64,000 nt of DNA from JOPF136 sp963773835. Its GTDB lineage: Bacteria; Acidobacteriota; Terriglobia; Acidiferrales; UBA7541. The position numbers and the translations under genes were made by a program. Shown here in pieces: positions 18,850 through 27,978 of this stretch (the first letter of the stretch is position 1; each line of letters opens with the position of its first letter). The notes below the pieces were generated by a model. That model did not search any database. It had not been told where the DNA came from and saw only the letters and a program-made list of their open reading frames with translations. The stretch lies in contig CAVZCQ010000001.1 in the NCBI GenBank assembly GCA_963773835.1, forward strand, positions 682,001 through 746,000, read 5' to 3'.

Positions 18850-20766
18850 TCACTGTTCTCCGGTGGCTCCGAATGCCTCTGAGGAGTTCGACGAGTTCGA
18901 TATGCGCGGCTCGTCCGTGCGGCAGCCCGCGCCTCTCACACCTACATTTCGAGCCTCGAGGCAGCTCGTCAGCGCGGTGGCCAACAGTTTTCCGTCCGCC
19001 GTGAGCGCGAGATCGCGCAGGTTTTCGGGGTCCGCCTGCCAGTCGTAGAGGGCGGGGCCATTCAGGCTGTGGTCAATCAGGAGCCAGCGCGACGTGACGA
19101 GGGCGGATAAGGAGCCCGAATAGTTGGGCATTCTTTCGAGCCCGGGATAAGGCATCTGCGCCAATTCCGAGATGGGGAAGGGCCAGGAAGGATCTGCGCC
19201 GCGCGCTTTCCAAAACTGAGCCAGCGAGGGAGCGGGAAATCCGCCAGCGTCCTTCTTACCGGCAAGCTCGAGAAGCGTGGCGGGCAGCGACACGAGCGAG
19301 ACGGGCCGCTCGACGCGCAATCCACGGGACATGCCGTGGTTCCCCCAAACGATCAGCGGAACATGCAGCAAATCCCAGTAGAGAGAGTTGCGATGGCCGG
19401 ACAAGCCATGCTCGCCAAACAGCTCGCCATGATCCGCGGTGACCACCACCACCAGATTGTCCGCCCGCCCGCGCTTTTCCAGGTCTTCGACTAGTTCCCG
19501 CACGCAGGTATCCATGTAGACCAGGGCGCCGTCGTATTCATTGCTGCGGGATTTATCCAACTCCGCGGGAGCGAATTCCGCCGCCCCGAGAGCGGGAGGT
19601 GGAAGCTGTGCTGACGAAAACAGATTGCGGTAGGCTGGCGCAGGCTCCTCACCGCCGGCATTGGCGTCGTAATAGTTGAGGACCAAGAAGAAGGGTCTTT
19701 TGGGAGCTGAATCCAGCCACCGGAGCGCGGTGCGGTTAACGTCGCGGGCGCGTTTGTATCCGAGAACAAAGCGATCGCCGGTAGCCCAGGCGAGCCCGTC
19801 GCCGATGATTCGGCCGTAGCCGGTCTGCGCGAACATGGCTCCCACCGACCAATATGCATCCTCAAAGTGCTGGAACCCGCCGGCCATGCCGCGCGCCGCC
19901 GCAAACCAATCCATGTTTCCGGAAAAGCCCCCGGTAACGTAGCCCATCTGGTCAAGCGATGAAGCCACAGTGGCGTAGCGGCCGTCGTATCCGTTCAGGA
20001 CGGCGCCATGTTCATGCGGATACCGGCCGGTGAGGATGGAAACGTGGGAGGGAAAGGTCCACGATGAGGGAGCAACCGCATTGTCGAAGGCAATCCCTTC
20101 CGCCGCGAGGCTCTGCAAGAACGGTGTGGTCTGCCGTTCATAGCCGTATGCCGACAGGTGGTCTGCCCGCACCGTGTCCAGAATGATCAATACGATGTTC
20201 GGGGACCCGGCGCGGGGGGCGGGCAGGGCGGCTTGCGCTGCATTCTCACCCCAGCGGCCCAGGCTGGTCACTCCCAATGCCGCCACGCAGATACAAGCCG
20301 CGGACACTGCAAACATTCTGGGAGAGAGTTCCAGCGCCCTTCGCCAGTGCTTTTGGAACCAGCGCCCGGCGGCGAACGCGAGGCCCAGCGCCAGGATGAG
20401 GGCGCTGTAGGTTGCGAAGCGCTCGCTGAGCCACAACCAATCGAAGAAAGCAAGGAAGGAGAGAACGCCGAACAGGATGCGCACACGCTTGGCCTGCGCG
20501 GCGCGGAACAGGCGGAAGAAAAGCTGCAACGCCAACGCCACTCCCGCGAACCCCAGAAGCGTAAACAGCGGGGAAAGGTACAGGATAGAAGGTTCGGCAG
20601 TCGATCCGAAGAATCCATGGCCGGTCCAGCGGTCGGCTTGAGCCCCGTAGAATCCCGCGCCCTCGAGGAATCCTGTGAGGGCTCCCATCGACATGGCGAG
20701 AAGAAAGAGGTTGCGTGACCGGAACGGATCGTCTGGCTGCCCGTCGTGGAGGTCACCTGCCAGCAT
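18850..20766 (-). CDS. Membrane-anchored sulfatase/phosphoethanolamine-transferase-fold protein
   Basis: 638 residues. Five or so membrane helices occupy about 15-190, followed by an alkaline-phosphatase-superfamily catalytic domain: 'SPNIVLIILDTVRADHLSAYGYERQTTPF', 'SSWTFPSHVSILTGRYPHEHG', 'VVVTADHGELFGEHGLSGH' and 'LHVPLIVWG'. The metal ligands (Asp of ILDT, Asp-His of TADHG) are present. At the nucleophile position the motif is T-F-P-S-H, so a Thr replaces the Cys/Ser that formylglycine sulfatases need. A phospho- or glycerol-phosphate transferase or other non-fGly hydrolase is therefore as likely as a sulfatase. The ATG at 20766 has an AGGAG about 7 nt upstream. Confidence 0.8.
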   Translation of the reverse strand: MLAGDLHDGQPDDPFRSRNLFLLAMSMGALTGFLEGAGFYGAQADRWTGHGFFGSTAEPSILYLSPLFTLLGFAGVALALQLFFRLFRAAQAKRVRILFGVLSFLAFFDWLWLSERFATYSALILALGLAFAAGRWFQKHWRRALELSPRMFAVSAACICVAALGVTSLGRWGENAAQAALPAPRAGSPNIVLIILDTVRADHLSAYGYERQTTPFLQSLAAEGIAFDNAVAPSSWTFPSHVSILTGRYPHEHGAVLNGYDGRYATVASSLDQMGYVTGGFSGNMDWFAAARGMAGGFQHFEDAYWSVGAMFAQTGYGRIIGDGLAWATGDRFVLGYKRARDVNRTALRWLDSAPKRPFFLVLNYYDANAGGEEPAPAYRNLFSSAQLPPPALGAAEFAPAELDKSRSNEYDGALVYMDTCVRELVEDLEKRGRADNLVVVVTADHGELFGEHGLSGHRNSLYWDLLHVPLIVWGNHGMSRGLRVERPVSLVSLPATLLELAGKKDAGGFPAPSLAQFWKARGADPSWPFPISELAQMPYPGLERMPNYSGSLSALVTSRWLLIDHSLNGPALYDWQADPENLRDLALTADGKLLATALTSCLEARNVGVRGAGCRTDEPRISNSSNSSEAFGATGEQ

Positions 20767-21388
20767 CACTGGCTCCTTTCTACCCAGCCTGAATCGCGGC
20801 CCAGCCCTGCCGGAGGACTGCACGACCCCGCAAGATTGCCCTCCTGCCGGGAGCGAACTTCCTGCTGTGTGCCACACTAAGAGGATCGCCGGGGGAGAAA
20901 CGATTGGTTTGCGAGAGACCCGGCAATGCGGCGCGGAGGAAAAGAACGACCATCGGGAATCCCACGGCTACGAAAGGGACCGGTTGGGCGCACAGCCATT
21001 CATGGAGAGATCGGCCAGAAACAGGGAAAATGGCGGTAAGTTGACGGGTCGATGCGCCCACTTGAACTGACAGCAGGCACCCATCCTTCAGCACGGCTGC
21101 GAGGGGAATAGGGGTTATACAGGCCAGGGATGCAGAGGACGGGAGAAAATCGCCCGGCCCGGAGTACCCCATTGTCATCAGACACTTACCCCCGGAAGGG
21201 CGCTCGTTATTGTCGGACCTCGAGGCTGCCTTCGCAAAGTGGGTTTCTCGCACCGCGTGCCGCCCCAATGAGACTCCATCCCTCCTCTAATTACACGGGG
21301 AGGGGGGAAAGGTTGCGGTGAATTAACAGTTTTACCGGAGTTTCCAACATTACTGGGAAGGTCGAGGGAATCCTGCCGGCGCCAAGCG
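20767..21388. other. Gene-free interval of 622 bp
   Basis: No convincing gene. One 162-codon open frame (20780-21268, minus) has a hydrophobic stretch but no recognisable family and no good start context; I leave it uncalled. The part at about 21285-21345 is locally less GC-rich (TAATTACAC, GAATTAACAG) than its surroundings. No RNA gene or repeat was identified. Confidence 0.5.
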
Positions 21389-22672
21389 TCAACGTTCCAG
21401 CCGCGCCTGCCGTTTCGCGACCCACGCGTCCCGCCGGGAGATCACCGCATAGGCCGCCAGGACCACGAAGACCGGGTCAATCGGACGGCGATAGTAGTCC
21501 CGGCCGTGAGTCAGGTAATAGATCATCGGAAAGAAGAGAAGCACCAGCGCAAACGGCATCGCCACGACACTCCCCCTGCGAAACGCCCACCAGAGACCTG
21601 CGAGGGCGAGCACGTCCAGGCTGAGGCTGAGAAAGATGTTGGGCGGGTCAAACGGTTCCTGGGCCAGGTACGCAGGGTCGAAACTCCAATAGCTCGTCCA
21701 GAAGTATAAGGCGCGCCGAAACGTCATCACCGTAAACCATCCGGGGTGCCCGAGGATGAACGCTAAGGCCTGTTCTCGCTTCCGATTCATGTATGCCAGC
21801 TCGCCCATTTGTCTGTACTCCCGAAACTCCGCTACATTGTCGGACAGATGGTGTCCAGGAGGAGCAAAGTGCGAGGAATCGCCGTTGTTGCCCAGGTACA
21901 ATTCCATACCCAGACCGTCTCGGAACGGAATAAAGGTGTGAAATGTCGAATAGTTTCTGATGAACCACGGCGCAACTATGATCAGAAACCCTGCGGCCAT
22001 CGCGCTGGCCGGGAACAGCCAACGCAGCCTTCGCTTCCCGCGCCGGAAATACGCCCAGGCAACCAGAAACGGTAGAACGGATAGCACAATGGGCTCAGTC
22101 AAGGCCGCCAACCCGCTCAGGACTCCGAACCCAAAGTCCCAGCCGCCCCCGGCGGAATTCTCGAGAAAAAGCGCGTAGAACAGCAGGACTGCGAGCAACA
22201 GCGTTGTGAGGATCGTCGGCCAAATGAAGTCAGCCGAAAAATAAATTGCGTACGGGAAAAAAGCCCAGATCCATCCCGCCAATGCGCCAGTACGCTCGTC
22301 GAACCCGATGCGCGCAAGGTGATAAACGGGAATACAGGTCAATGCGGAAAACAGGCTCCCCAACGATAGCATGACGATCGCCGACGCCTTCGTGTACACG
22401 CCGAACAGTTCGAAGACGCCGGCAAGGATGTAGGGATATACCGGAGTGACCATGGCCGTGGGGCCGGTCTGACCGAACAGCAGATTTCCGAAGCCCCGTC
22501 CTTCCACCAGTGACTCTGCAACTCTCCCCACTTCGCCTGCAAACCTCCAATAGTTGCGGTCCGGGTTCAACCGCTCCGGATAGAGGAAGGCCACCACGGC
22601 TAGGCGCAGGCACAGAGCGACGAGCACCATCCAGAGACATGGGCGGAAATACGACCGAGAGTCTCTCTCCAA
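21389..22672 (-). CDS. GT39/ArnT-like membrane glycosyltransferase
   Basis: 427 residues with about ten membrane helices. An acidic and polar first extracytoplasmic loop follows helix 1 ('YPERLNPDRNYWRFAGEVGRVAESLVEGRGFGNLLF'), and 'PVYPYILAGVFELFG' follows, the usual layout of PMT/ArnT-type (GT-C) proteins. A later loop, 'GMELYLGNNGDSSHFAPPGHH', is typical of family members annotated as glycosyltransferase 39 or dolichyl-phosphate-mannose mannosyltransferase-like. It would transfer sugar from a polyprenyl-phosphate donor on the periplasmic face. The donor may come from the GT2 encoded at 24294-25112. Substrate unknown. Confidence 0.8.
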   Translation of the reverse strand: MERDSRSYFRPCLWMVLVALCLRLAVVAFLYPERLNPDRNYWRFAGEVGRVAESLVEGRGFGNLLFGQTGPTAMVTPVYPYILAGVFELFGVYTKASAIVMLSLGSLFSALTCIPVYHLARIGFDERTGALAGWIWAFFPYAIYFSADFIWPTILTTLLLAVLLFYALFLENSAGGGWDFGFGVLSGLAALTEPIVLSVLPFLVAWAYFRRGKRRLRWLFPASAMAAGFLIIVAPWFIRNYSTFHTFIPFRDGLGMELYLGNNGDSSHFAPPGHHLSDNVAEFREYRQMGELAYMNRKREQALAFILGHPGWFTVMTFRRALYFWTSYWSFDPAYLAQEPFDPPNIFLSLSLDVLALAGLWWAFRRGSVVAMPFALVLLFFPMIYYLTHGRDYYRRPIDPVFVVLAAYAVISRRDAWVAKRQARLER

Positions 22673-22748
22673 CGCCGGCCCCCTGTTTCCCCGTCACTCA
22701 CCCGGGGCCTCGACCGGGCGACTGAGATCCCCTACTTTCCCTCTGCGC

Positions 22749-24188
22749 TCAATTCAGACGGCAGACGGAAAGGCGGCTATTCCGATAGGGACACTGCAGC
22801 CCCGACCCGGCCGGCTGCTCGACCAACACCCAATTTACCCCGTAGCGCGCTTTTAGTTGCAGAAAATCGGCGGCCTGGAATTTTTCCCAACCTTGCAGCC
22901 CTTGCACCTGCTCCCACCATTTTTCGGCCAACTGCGGAAACATAGAGACCGCTCCGCTGTCCTTCACTTCGTCCGCCAGCCGGCTGCGCTCCGCGATGGC
23001 CCGGAAGGACTGCGCGTCCTCTCCGGGGCGTTCCAAATACATCGGGTCCATTGCAAAATACGCGTCCGCCGGAGTGTTTTGCCGGATCCACCCAAAGGCC
23101 TGCACCCATTCATTCCGACTCGGGCGGCCGGGCCACTCGATGTGCGCCGACTCCGGGAAGAGCCGAAATTGGACGTACGCCATCCCCGCACACAAGGGAA
23201 CGAACAACAGCAGCCAGCGCGCCATGCTCCGCTTCAATGCGAACTGCCCCGCCATTCCTCCCATCAACAGTACCAGCAGCACGTATGCCAGATGCAGGCT
23301 CCGGAGAGGCTGGAACCGTGCCAGGGCTTCAAACCTTCGAGGAATATCCAGAATGAGCGCCCCCGCAAGGGAGAGAAGGACAAACGGCACCAGGCTCCGG
23401 CACAACAGCTCCACGTTGGCCATTCGCCGTGCACGCGCAATCGCTCGAAACCAGTAGAACAGGGCGAGCGGCGCGAGAATTCCCACCCAGCCGTACCATG
23501 GCCAGCGTTGGACATAGTGATACGCATGCGTGAGCGCTGCCTGGTGATACGCCTCAGTGGGTGGACCGAAGGTGATACCGAACACCAGCAGCGCTCCTGC
23601 TGCCTGAGGTTCCCGCGGACGACTCCATGCGAGCAGCAGGATGAAAAAAATGCCGTACACCGGCATCAATGGATGGACCAGCCCGGCCGCCAGCAGCCAG
23701 GCGATCGCTATCAGGTTCTGCCTCTCCAGCGCTGCGGCCACCGCGAACATGGCCGCAAACGTGGAAAACGACCGCGGATTCACATATTGATCCATGACGA
23801 AGAGCGCGGTTCCCGCTACGGGCATCGTCAGCAGAGCCGCCTCCAATGCCACCGCGCACCACCGCGCCGGCTCCCCCTCGAAGCACAAGCAGCTCACCTT
23901 CCAGCACCCCAGCAGGAACAGATAGATGCACAGCAACTGCCAGAACAACAGCACCACGTCGAGCGGCAGATGCAGAAGGCGCACGCTTCCGGCCATCAGA
24001 CTGGGGAAAAAGGTGAGCGAAGCGTGCGACTCGAAGAATTCCGCACCATAGGGATACAGCGAGGGGTTCAGCAGTTTCTTTACCGGCGGAATGTAATACG
24101 CCGCATCCTCCGCCCAGGGATGGTAGCCGTGAACCAAGAAGGCGCCGGCCGTGAGCAGCAGAAGCCAGATCGCCGGTTTGGCTTTCAA
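22749..24188 (-). CDS. Polytopic membrane protein of unknown function, paralogue A
   Basis: 479 residues with about nine to ten membrane helices and a soluble C-terminal region (about 370-479). It is clearly paralogous to the product of 25271-26812. Shared blocks include 'HGYH', 'YYIPPVKKLLNPSLYPY' against 'VYLPAIKKALDPGLYPF', 'WLLAAGLVHPLMP' against 'WLLMAGLIHPTMA', 'HIEWP', 'YFAMDPMYLERPGEDAQSFRAIAERSRLAD', and a C-terminal 'CPYRNSRLSVCR'. The topology resembles GT-C membrane proteins, with an acidic residue pair (ED) soon after helix 1. No named family was recognised. The likely start is TTG at 24188. Two conserved C-terminal cysteines could form a disulphide. Confidence 0.7.
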   Translation of the reverse strand: MKAKPAIWLLLLTAGAFLVHGYHPWAEDAAYYIPPVKKLLNPSLYPYGAEFFESHASLTFFPSLMAGSVRLLHLPLDVVLLFWQLLCIYLFLLGCWKVSCLCFEGEPARWCAVALEAALLTMPVAGTALFVMDQYVNPRSFSTFAAMFAVAAALERQNLIAIAWLLAAGLVHPLMPVYGIFFILLLAWSRPREPQAAGALLVFGITFGPPTEAYHQAALTHAYHYVQRWPWYGWVGILAPLALFYWFRAIARARRMANVELLCRSLVPFVLLSLAGALILDIPRRFEALARFQPLRSLHLAYVLLVLLMGGMAGQFALKRSMARWLLLFVPLCAGMAYVQFRLFPESAHIEWPGRPSRNEWVQAFGWIRQNTPADAYFAMDPMYLERPGEDAQSFRAIAERSRLADEVKDSGAVSMFPQLAEKWWEQVQGLQGWEKFQAADFLQLKARYGVNWVLVEQPAGSGLQCPYRNSRLSVCRLN

Positions 24189-24293
24189 TCGGAAACTCCG
24201 GGAGCGGGTAGTTGGCAGGCGCCTCGCTCGAGTGCGAAAGGGTACGGGACCATCTGTGCGATTGGGCCGGCCGGTGAGCCCGTTGCCGGCGTG

Positions 24294-25112
24294 TTACTTT
24301 GCTGCCGCGCGGGCCTGCAGAACCGGCGTCTCCTCTGCGGGGGTCGAGTAGTAGCCCATGTCCAGCTTTCTTCCCCGTTCGCTGAAAATGCGGTAATGCG
24401 CCACTCCCAGCTTTTGCAGGGCGAATTTTGCCGTGGTAGCCAGGACCCCGAGGCCGTACCGGACGCTCCTCCGGAAATTGATGGACGATGCTTCGTCGAA
24501 GTACTTTGCCGGGCACGACACTTCCCCGATGCGGAACCCGAAATAGACCGCCTGCGCCAGCACCTCGTTGTCGAACACGAAGTCATCGGAGTTTTCCAGC
24601 AGCGGAAGCTTCATCAGCACTTCCCGGCTGAACCCCCGATACCCGGTGTGATACTCGGAGAGCTTCGCGCCCAGAATCAGGTTCTGGAAGGCGGTCAGCA
24701 GGCGGTTGGCCACGTATTTGTACACCGGCATGCCGCCCTTCAGCGCGGTCCCCCCGATGATCCGCGACCCCAGAACGATGTCGTACACGCCGTAGGCCAC
24801 CATGCTGGCAATCGCGGTCACCAGCAGCGGGGAATATTGGTAGTCGGGATGCAGCATAATCACCACGTCAGCGCCTGCGTTCAGCGCCTCGCGGTAGCAG
24901 GTTTGCTGATTGCGCCCGTAACCGTAGTTCGCGTCGTGCCGGAAGATTTTCAGCCCCAGACGCGCCGCCACCCGCACCGTCTCATCCGCGCTGTGGTCGT
25001 CCACCAGGATTCGCAGGTCCACGAGCGCGGGAAGCTCCCGCACGGTCGCTTCCAGTGTTTTTTCAGCGTTGTACGCGGGCAAAACGACTGCCACCCGCTT
25101 CCCGTTAATCAT
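24294..25112 (-). CDS. Family 2 glycosyltransferase (polyprenyl-phosphate sugar synthase-like)
   Basis: A 272-residue GT-A protein without membrane helices. The nucleotide-sugar binding start is 'VAVVLPAYNAEKTLEATV', followed by 'VDDHSADETV' and 'VIMLHPDYQYSP' in place of the DxD metal motif. Then come 'GSRIIGGTALKGGMPVYKYVANRLLTAFQNLILG' and 'HTGYRGFSREVL', which closely follow dolichyl/undecaprenyl-phosphate sugar synthases. It probably makes a lipid-linked donor used by nearby GT-C-type membrane proteins. It lies between the two paralogous membrane-protein genes: minus-strand paralogue A downstream and plus-strand paralogue B upstream. Confidence 0.85.
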   Translation of the reverse strand: MINGKRVAVVLPAYNAEKTLEATVRELPALVDLRILVDDHSADETVRVAARLGLKIFRHDANYGYGRNQQTCYREALNAGADVVIMLHPDYQYSPLLVTAIASMVAYGVYDIVLGSRIIGGTALKGGMPVYKYVANRLLTAFQNLILGAKLSEYHTGYRGFSREVLMKLPLLENSDDFVFDNEVLAQAVYFGFRIGEVSCPAKYFDEASSINFRRSVRYGLGVLATTAKFALQKLGVAHYRIFSERGRKLDMGYYSTPAEETPVLQARAAAK

Positions 25113-25270
25113 CCCCCGCCCCTTTGCTGGGCGTGCGCTCTCTCACCCCATGCCTTGTGGCAACCATCGAACATTTTGACCGCCTTCCGAGACAAAGACA
25201 AGCCTGCGGCCTTGCGGGGGCTCCGCAGCCGTCCCCGGGGTGCAGTGAGATGTGATAGCCTCGCCCGTTC

Positions 25271-26812
25271 ATGCCCGATTCTCGCGACTCCCCGTATTCG
25301 CCCGCGCGCTTCCGGCTTCGCACTCTGCTTCTCCTGGCCGGCCTTGCTGTTGCGGGAATTCTGATCCACGGCTATCACTACGGCTTCGATGACCAGTGCG
25401 TCTATCTCCCCGCGATAAAGAAAGCGCTCGACCCCGGTCTCTACCCCTTCGATGCCGCTTTCTTTCTGGCCCAGACGCGGCTGGGTTGTTTCGTAGACGC
25501 GGTCGCAGCGACCATCCGGTTCACACGATTGCCCCTGCCCTGGGGCGTATTTCTCTGGCATTTTGGCTGCGTTCTCCTCCTGCTTGCCGGATGCTGGAGG
25601 ATGGCGTGCCGCTCGTTCCACACAGTCGCGGGAATACGCGGAAGCCTGCTGCTGGTCACCGCGTTGCTGACGCTCCCGGTGGCGGGCACATTCGTGGAAC
25701 TCTGCGAGCCTTACCTGCACACCCGCGCACTCTGCACCGGACTGCTTCTCTTTTCTCTCGCGGATCTGCTGGAAAAGCGGCTCTCCGCCGCCGTCTGGCT
25801 CCTCATGGCCGGATTGATCCACCCCACCATGGCCCTGCTCGGGATGTGGCATTTAGCCATCCAGGCGTGGCCCGCTAAAACGCGATCCGCCGGAAATTCA
25901 GCGTTGCCCTCCAGAGTGTTCGCTGCCGCCGCACTGGCAGCCATCCCTTCAGGACTGCTCGCGCGGTGGTTCGCAAATCCCTCCGACCCCGCGTGGCGCA
26001 CCGCGCTTTCCGGCCGGCGCTATCTGTTCCCCGCGCAGTGGACCTGGTATGAATTGCTCGGGGCGTTCGCGCCCCTCGCCATTCTCTATCTGTACTCGCG
26101 TCTGGCCGGAAGCCGCGGCCTCGACGAGCTGGCGCGTATCTCCCGCAGGCTGGTCATTTCAGGCGGCATCGGGGTGGCCGCGGGCCTGGTGATCGGCCTC
26201 ACACCGGCGCTACTGCCGCTGGTGCCGCTGGAACCTCTCCGCACGCTCCACTTCATTTATCTGTTCCTGGTCCTGTTCACCGGCGGCCTGGCCGGAGAAT
26301 TGTTGAAGCGCCCGTGGAAGCCTGTTGCCGGTGCATTGCTCGTCCCGCTCGCCTTGGGAATGTTTTTCGTCCAACGGGTGGAACTCGCCGCGAGTCCGCA
26401 CATCGAATGGCCGTGGATGACGGTGAGCAATGATTGGCGCCAGGCGTTTGACTGGGTCCGGCTCCATACTCCGCGGGATGCCCTGTTTGCCATGGACCCG
26501 GATTATCTGCACCTCCCCGGCGAGAACGAACACGGCTTCCGCGGCCTGGCGGAACGCAGCCAGCTTGCCGAATCGAACAAAGACCGAGCCGTTTCCCGCA
26601 ATCTTCCCGCGCTGGCCTGGGAGTGGAGAGCTGAGGTGCGCGCCCAGCAGGGAATCGACGACTTCAGCCGCGCGCAGCTCTCCGATTTGCGGCGCCGCTA
26701 CGCCCTGAGCTGGCTGCTGCTGAGGAAGGGCGCGGGCCGGGCCGCGGCTCGACCCGCTCTCGACTGCCCCTACGAAAACTCCACACTCCGCGTCTGCCGC
26801 GCACCCGAGTGA
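25271..26812 (+). CDS. Polytopic membrane protein of unknown function, paralogue B
   Basis: 513 residues with about nine to ten membrane helices and a C-terminal soluble region. It is a paralogue of the product of 22749-24188. Its version of the shared blocks includes 'DDQCVYLPAIKKALDPGLYPFDAAFF', 'PVAGTF', 'HIEWPWMTVSNDWRQAFDWVR', 'LFAMDPDYLHLPGENEHGFRGLAERSQLAES' and a final 'CPYENSTLRVCR'. The conserved soluble block, with 'FAMDP.YL..PGE' and a C-terminal CPY/C pair, is the best family signature. It starts at 25271 and diverges from the GT2 gene (158-bp gap). A role in sugar transfer is inferred from context and topology only. Confidence 0.7.
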   Translation: MPDSRDSPYSPARFRLRTLLLLAGLAVAGILIHGYHYGFDDQCVYLPAIKKALDPGLYPFDAAFFLAQTRLGCFVDAVAATIRFTRLPLPWGVFLWHFGCVLLLLAGCWRMACRSFHTVAGIRGSLLLVTALLTLPVAGTFVELCEPYLHTRALCTGLLLFSLADLLEKRLSAAVWLLMAGLIHPTMALLGMWHLAIQAWPAKTRSAGNSALPSRVFAAAALAAIPSGLLARWFANPSDPAWRTALSGRRYLFPAQWTWYELLGAFAPLAILYLYSRLAGSRGLDELARISRRLVISGGIGVAAGLVIGLTPALLPLVPLEPLRTLHFIYLFLVLFTGGLAGELLKRPWKPVAGALLVPLALGMFFVQRVELAASPHIEWPWMTVSNDWRQAFDWVRLHTPRDALFAMDPDYLHLPGENEHGFRGLAERSQLAESNKDRAVSRNLPALAWEWRAEVRAQQGIDDFSRAQLSDLRRRYALSWLLLRKGAGRAAARPALDCPYENSTLRVCRAPE

Positions 26813-26885
26813 CTCGGGCGCTCTTGGCGGCTCGGCGCTCCTCCCATCCTCCGCCGCTTATGTGCGCGGCATGGCCTTTCTCCGT

Positions 26886-27965
26886 CTATTTCTTGTCCTG
26901 CTTGTTCTGCCTCTTCAATTCCTTTTCCGCCCTCTCCAACGATTTCCGGAATCGTTTCCGGTAGGGCTCGAGCTGCACGGCCTGCCGATACTGCTCCGTG
27001 GCCGCCTGCCAGTTGCCTTCACGCTCGTAAACAACGCCGAGCCAATCGCGCGCCTCCGCCTTGGTCACCGAATCCGAATTGCCCGGATACTCGGCTAGGA
27101 ACTGCTTCAACTCGGCTTCCGCGAGATCCAATTGCAGTCCGCCGATGACGCGAGAGACCGCGCGGTAGAACACGAGGCGCGGATCCTGCGGGGCCACCGC
27201 GTGCGCGCTGCCCAGCACGCGCGCCATGCTCAGTGCGTCACGCTGATGCTCATAGAAATCGAGCGCCTCGAGATAAAAGTGCACTTTGGGAGGATGTTGC
27301 TCAAGCACCAATTCATATTGTTTGCGGGCTTCCTCCGGCTGCTCCGCGCTGCGATACATGGCCGCGAGGGCCAGGATTCCCTCCTGGGGATCGAGCGCCC
27401 GGATCGCTTCCACCTGCTGGCGCGCCTTGTCCTTGCTCCCGCCCAGAAACCAGGGCGCGTCCGTGTAGTACTCCTCCAGATCCCGCCGCGCGGGGATGTT
27501 CGTTCCATCCAGCTTTACGGCAGTCTCCATCGCGCGCCGGGTCTTTCGCGCCAGGAAGAAACTCGACTCGATCTCCGCCTTCCTGCCGTAGGCGCGTCCC
27601 AACCACATCTGGAAATCCGAGCTCTGCGGGTTCAAGCGGCAGGCATCCTCCGCGGCGCGCACTGCCGTATCGAAGCTGTTGAGCTCGTAAGAACTCCGTG
27701 CCAGCCAGTAGTGCAGCACCGGGTCCTGCGGAGTGAGTGCCAGGGCTTCCTCTGACCCTGTTTGCACATGCTGGTATTCTCCGGCTTCGAACAGCCGGCG
27801 CAGTTCCTCACCGTTCATCGCCGGGCGCCCGCCTGCCAGCAACGGCGCAAAAGCGCATACCGCGCCAGCCAGCAGAACGGCAATCCCGCGTGCCGCACGC
27901 AGCTTTGCCGCTTGCGATCGCCGGATCGAGAATTTTGGATTTACAAACCGCATGGTCTCGGGCAC
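26886..27965 (-). CDS. Tetratricopeptide-repeat protein
   Basis: 359 residues. A basic N-terminus with one hydrophobic segment (about 25-46, 'GIAVLLAGAVCAFAPLLAG') suggests export or a membrane anchor. The rest is TPR-type helical hairpins: 'PVLHYWLARSSYELNSFDTAVRAAEDACRLNP', 'FYLEALDFYEHQRDALSMARVLGSAHAVAPQDP' and a final canonical repeat 'ARDWLGVVYEREGNWQAATEQYRQAVQLEP'. The C-terminus is very basic (KELKRQNKQDKK). TPRs mediate protein contacts; partners are unknown. It follows the HlyD-type gene by 13 nt on the same strand, so the two are probably one operon. Confidence 0.85.
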   Translation of the reverse strand: MPETMRFVNPKFSIRRSQAAKLRAARGIAVLLAGAVCAFAPLLAGGRPAMNGEELRRLFEAGEYQHVQTGSEEALALTPQDPVLHYWLARSSYELNSFDTAVRAAEDACRLNPQSSDFQMWLGRAYGRKAEIESSFFLARKTRRAMETAVKLDGTNIPARRDLEEYYTDAPWFLGGSKDKARQQVEAIRALDPQEGILALAAMYRSAEQPEEARKQYELVLEQHPPKVHFYLEALDFYEHQRDALSMARVLGSAHAVAPQDPRLVFYRAVSRVIGGLQLDLAEAELKQFLAEYPGNSDSVTKAEARDWLGVVYEREGNWQAATEQYRQAVQLEPYRKRFRKSLERAEKELKRQNKQDKK

Positions 27966-27978
27966 GCCAGCGGGGCTC

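Noticed and set aside
20780..21268. 162-codon open frame in the gap downstream of the GT-C gene
   Set aside because: Some hydrophobic residues but no family match, no good start context, and no neighbour coupling. Kept as gene-free.
22857..25364. 835-codon open frame antisense to the GT2 and membrane-protein genes
   Set aside because: It covers two real minus-strand genes; its protein is rich in His, Gln and Arg and matches nothing recognisable.
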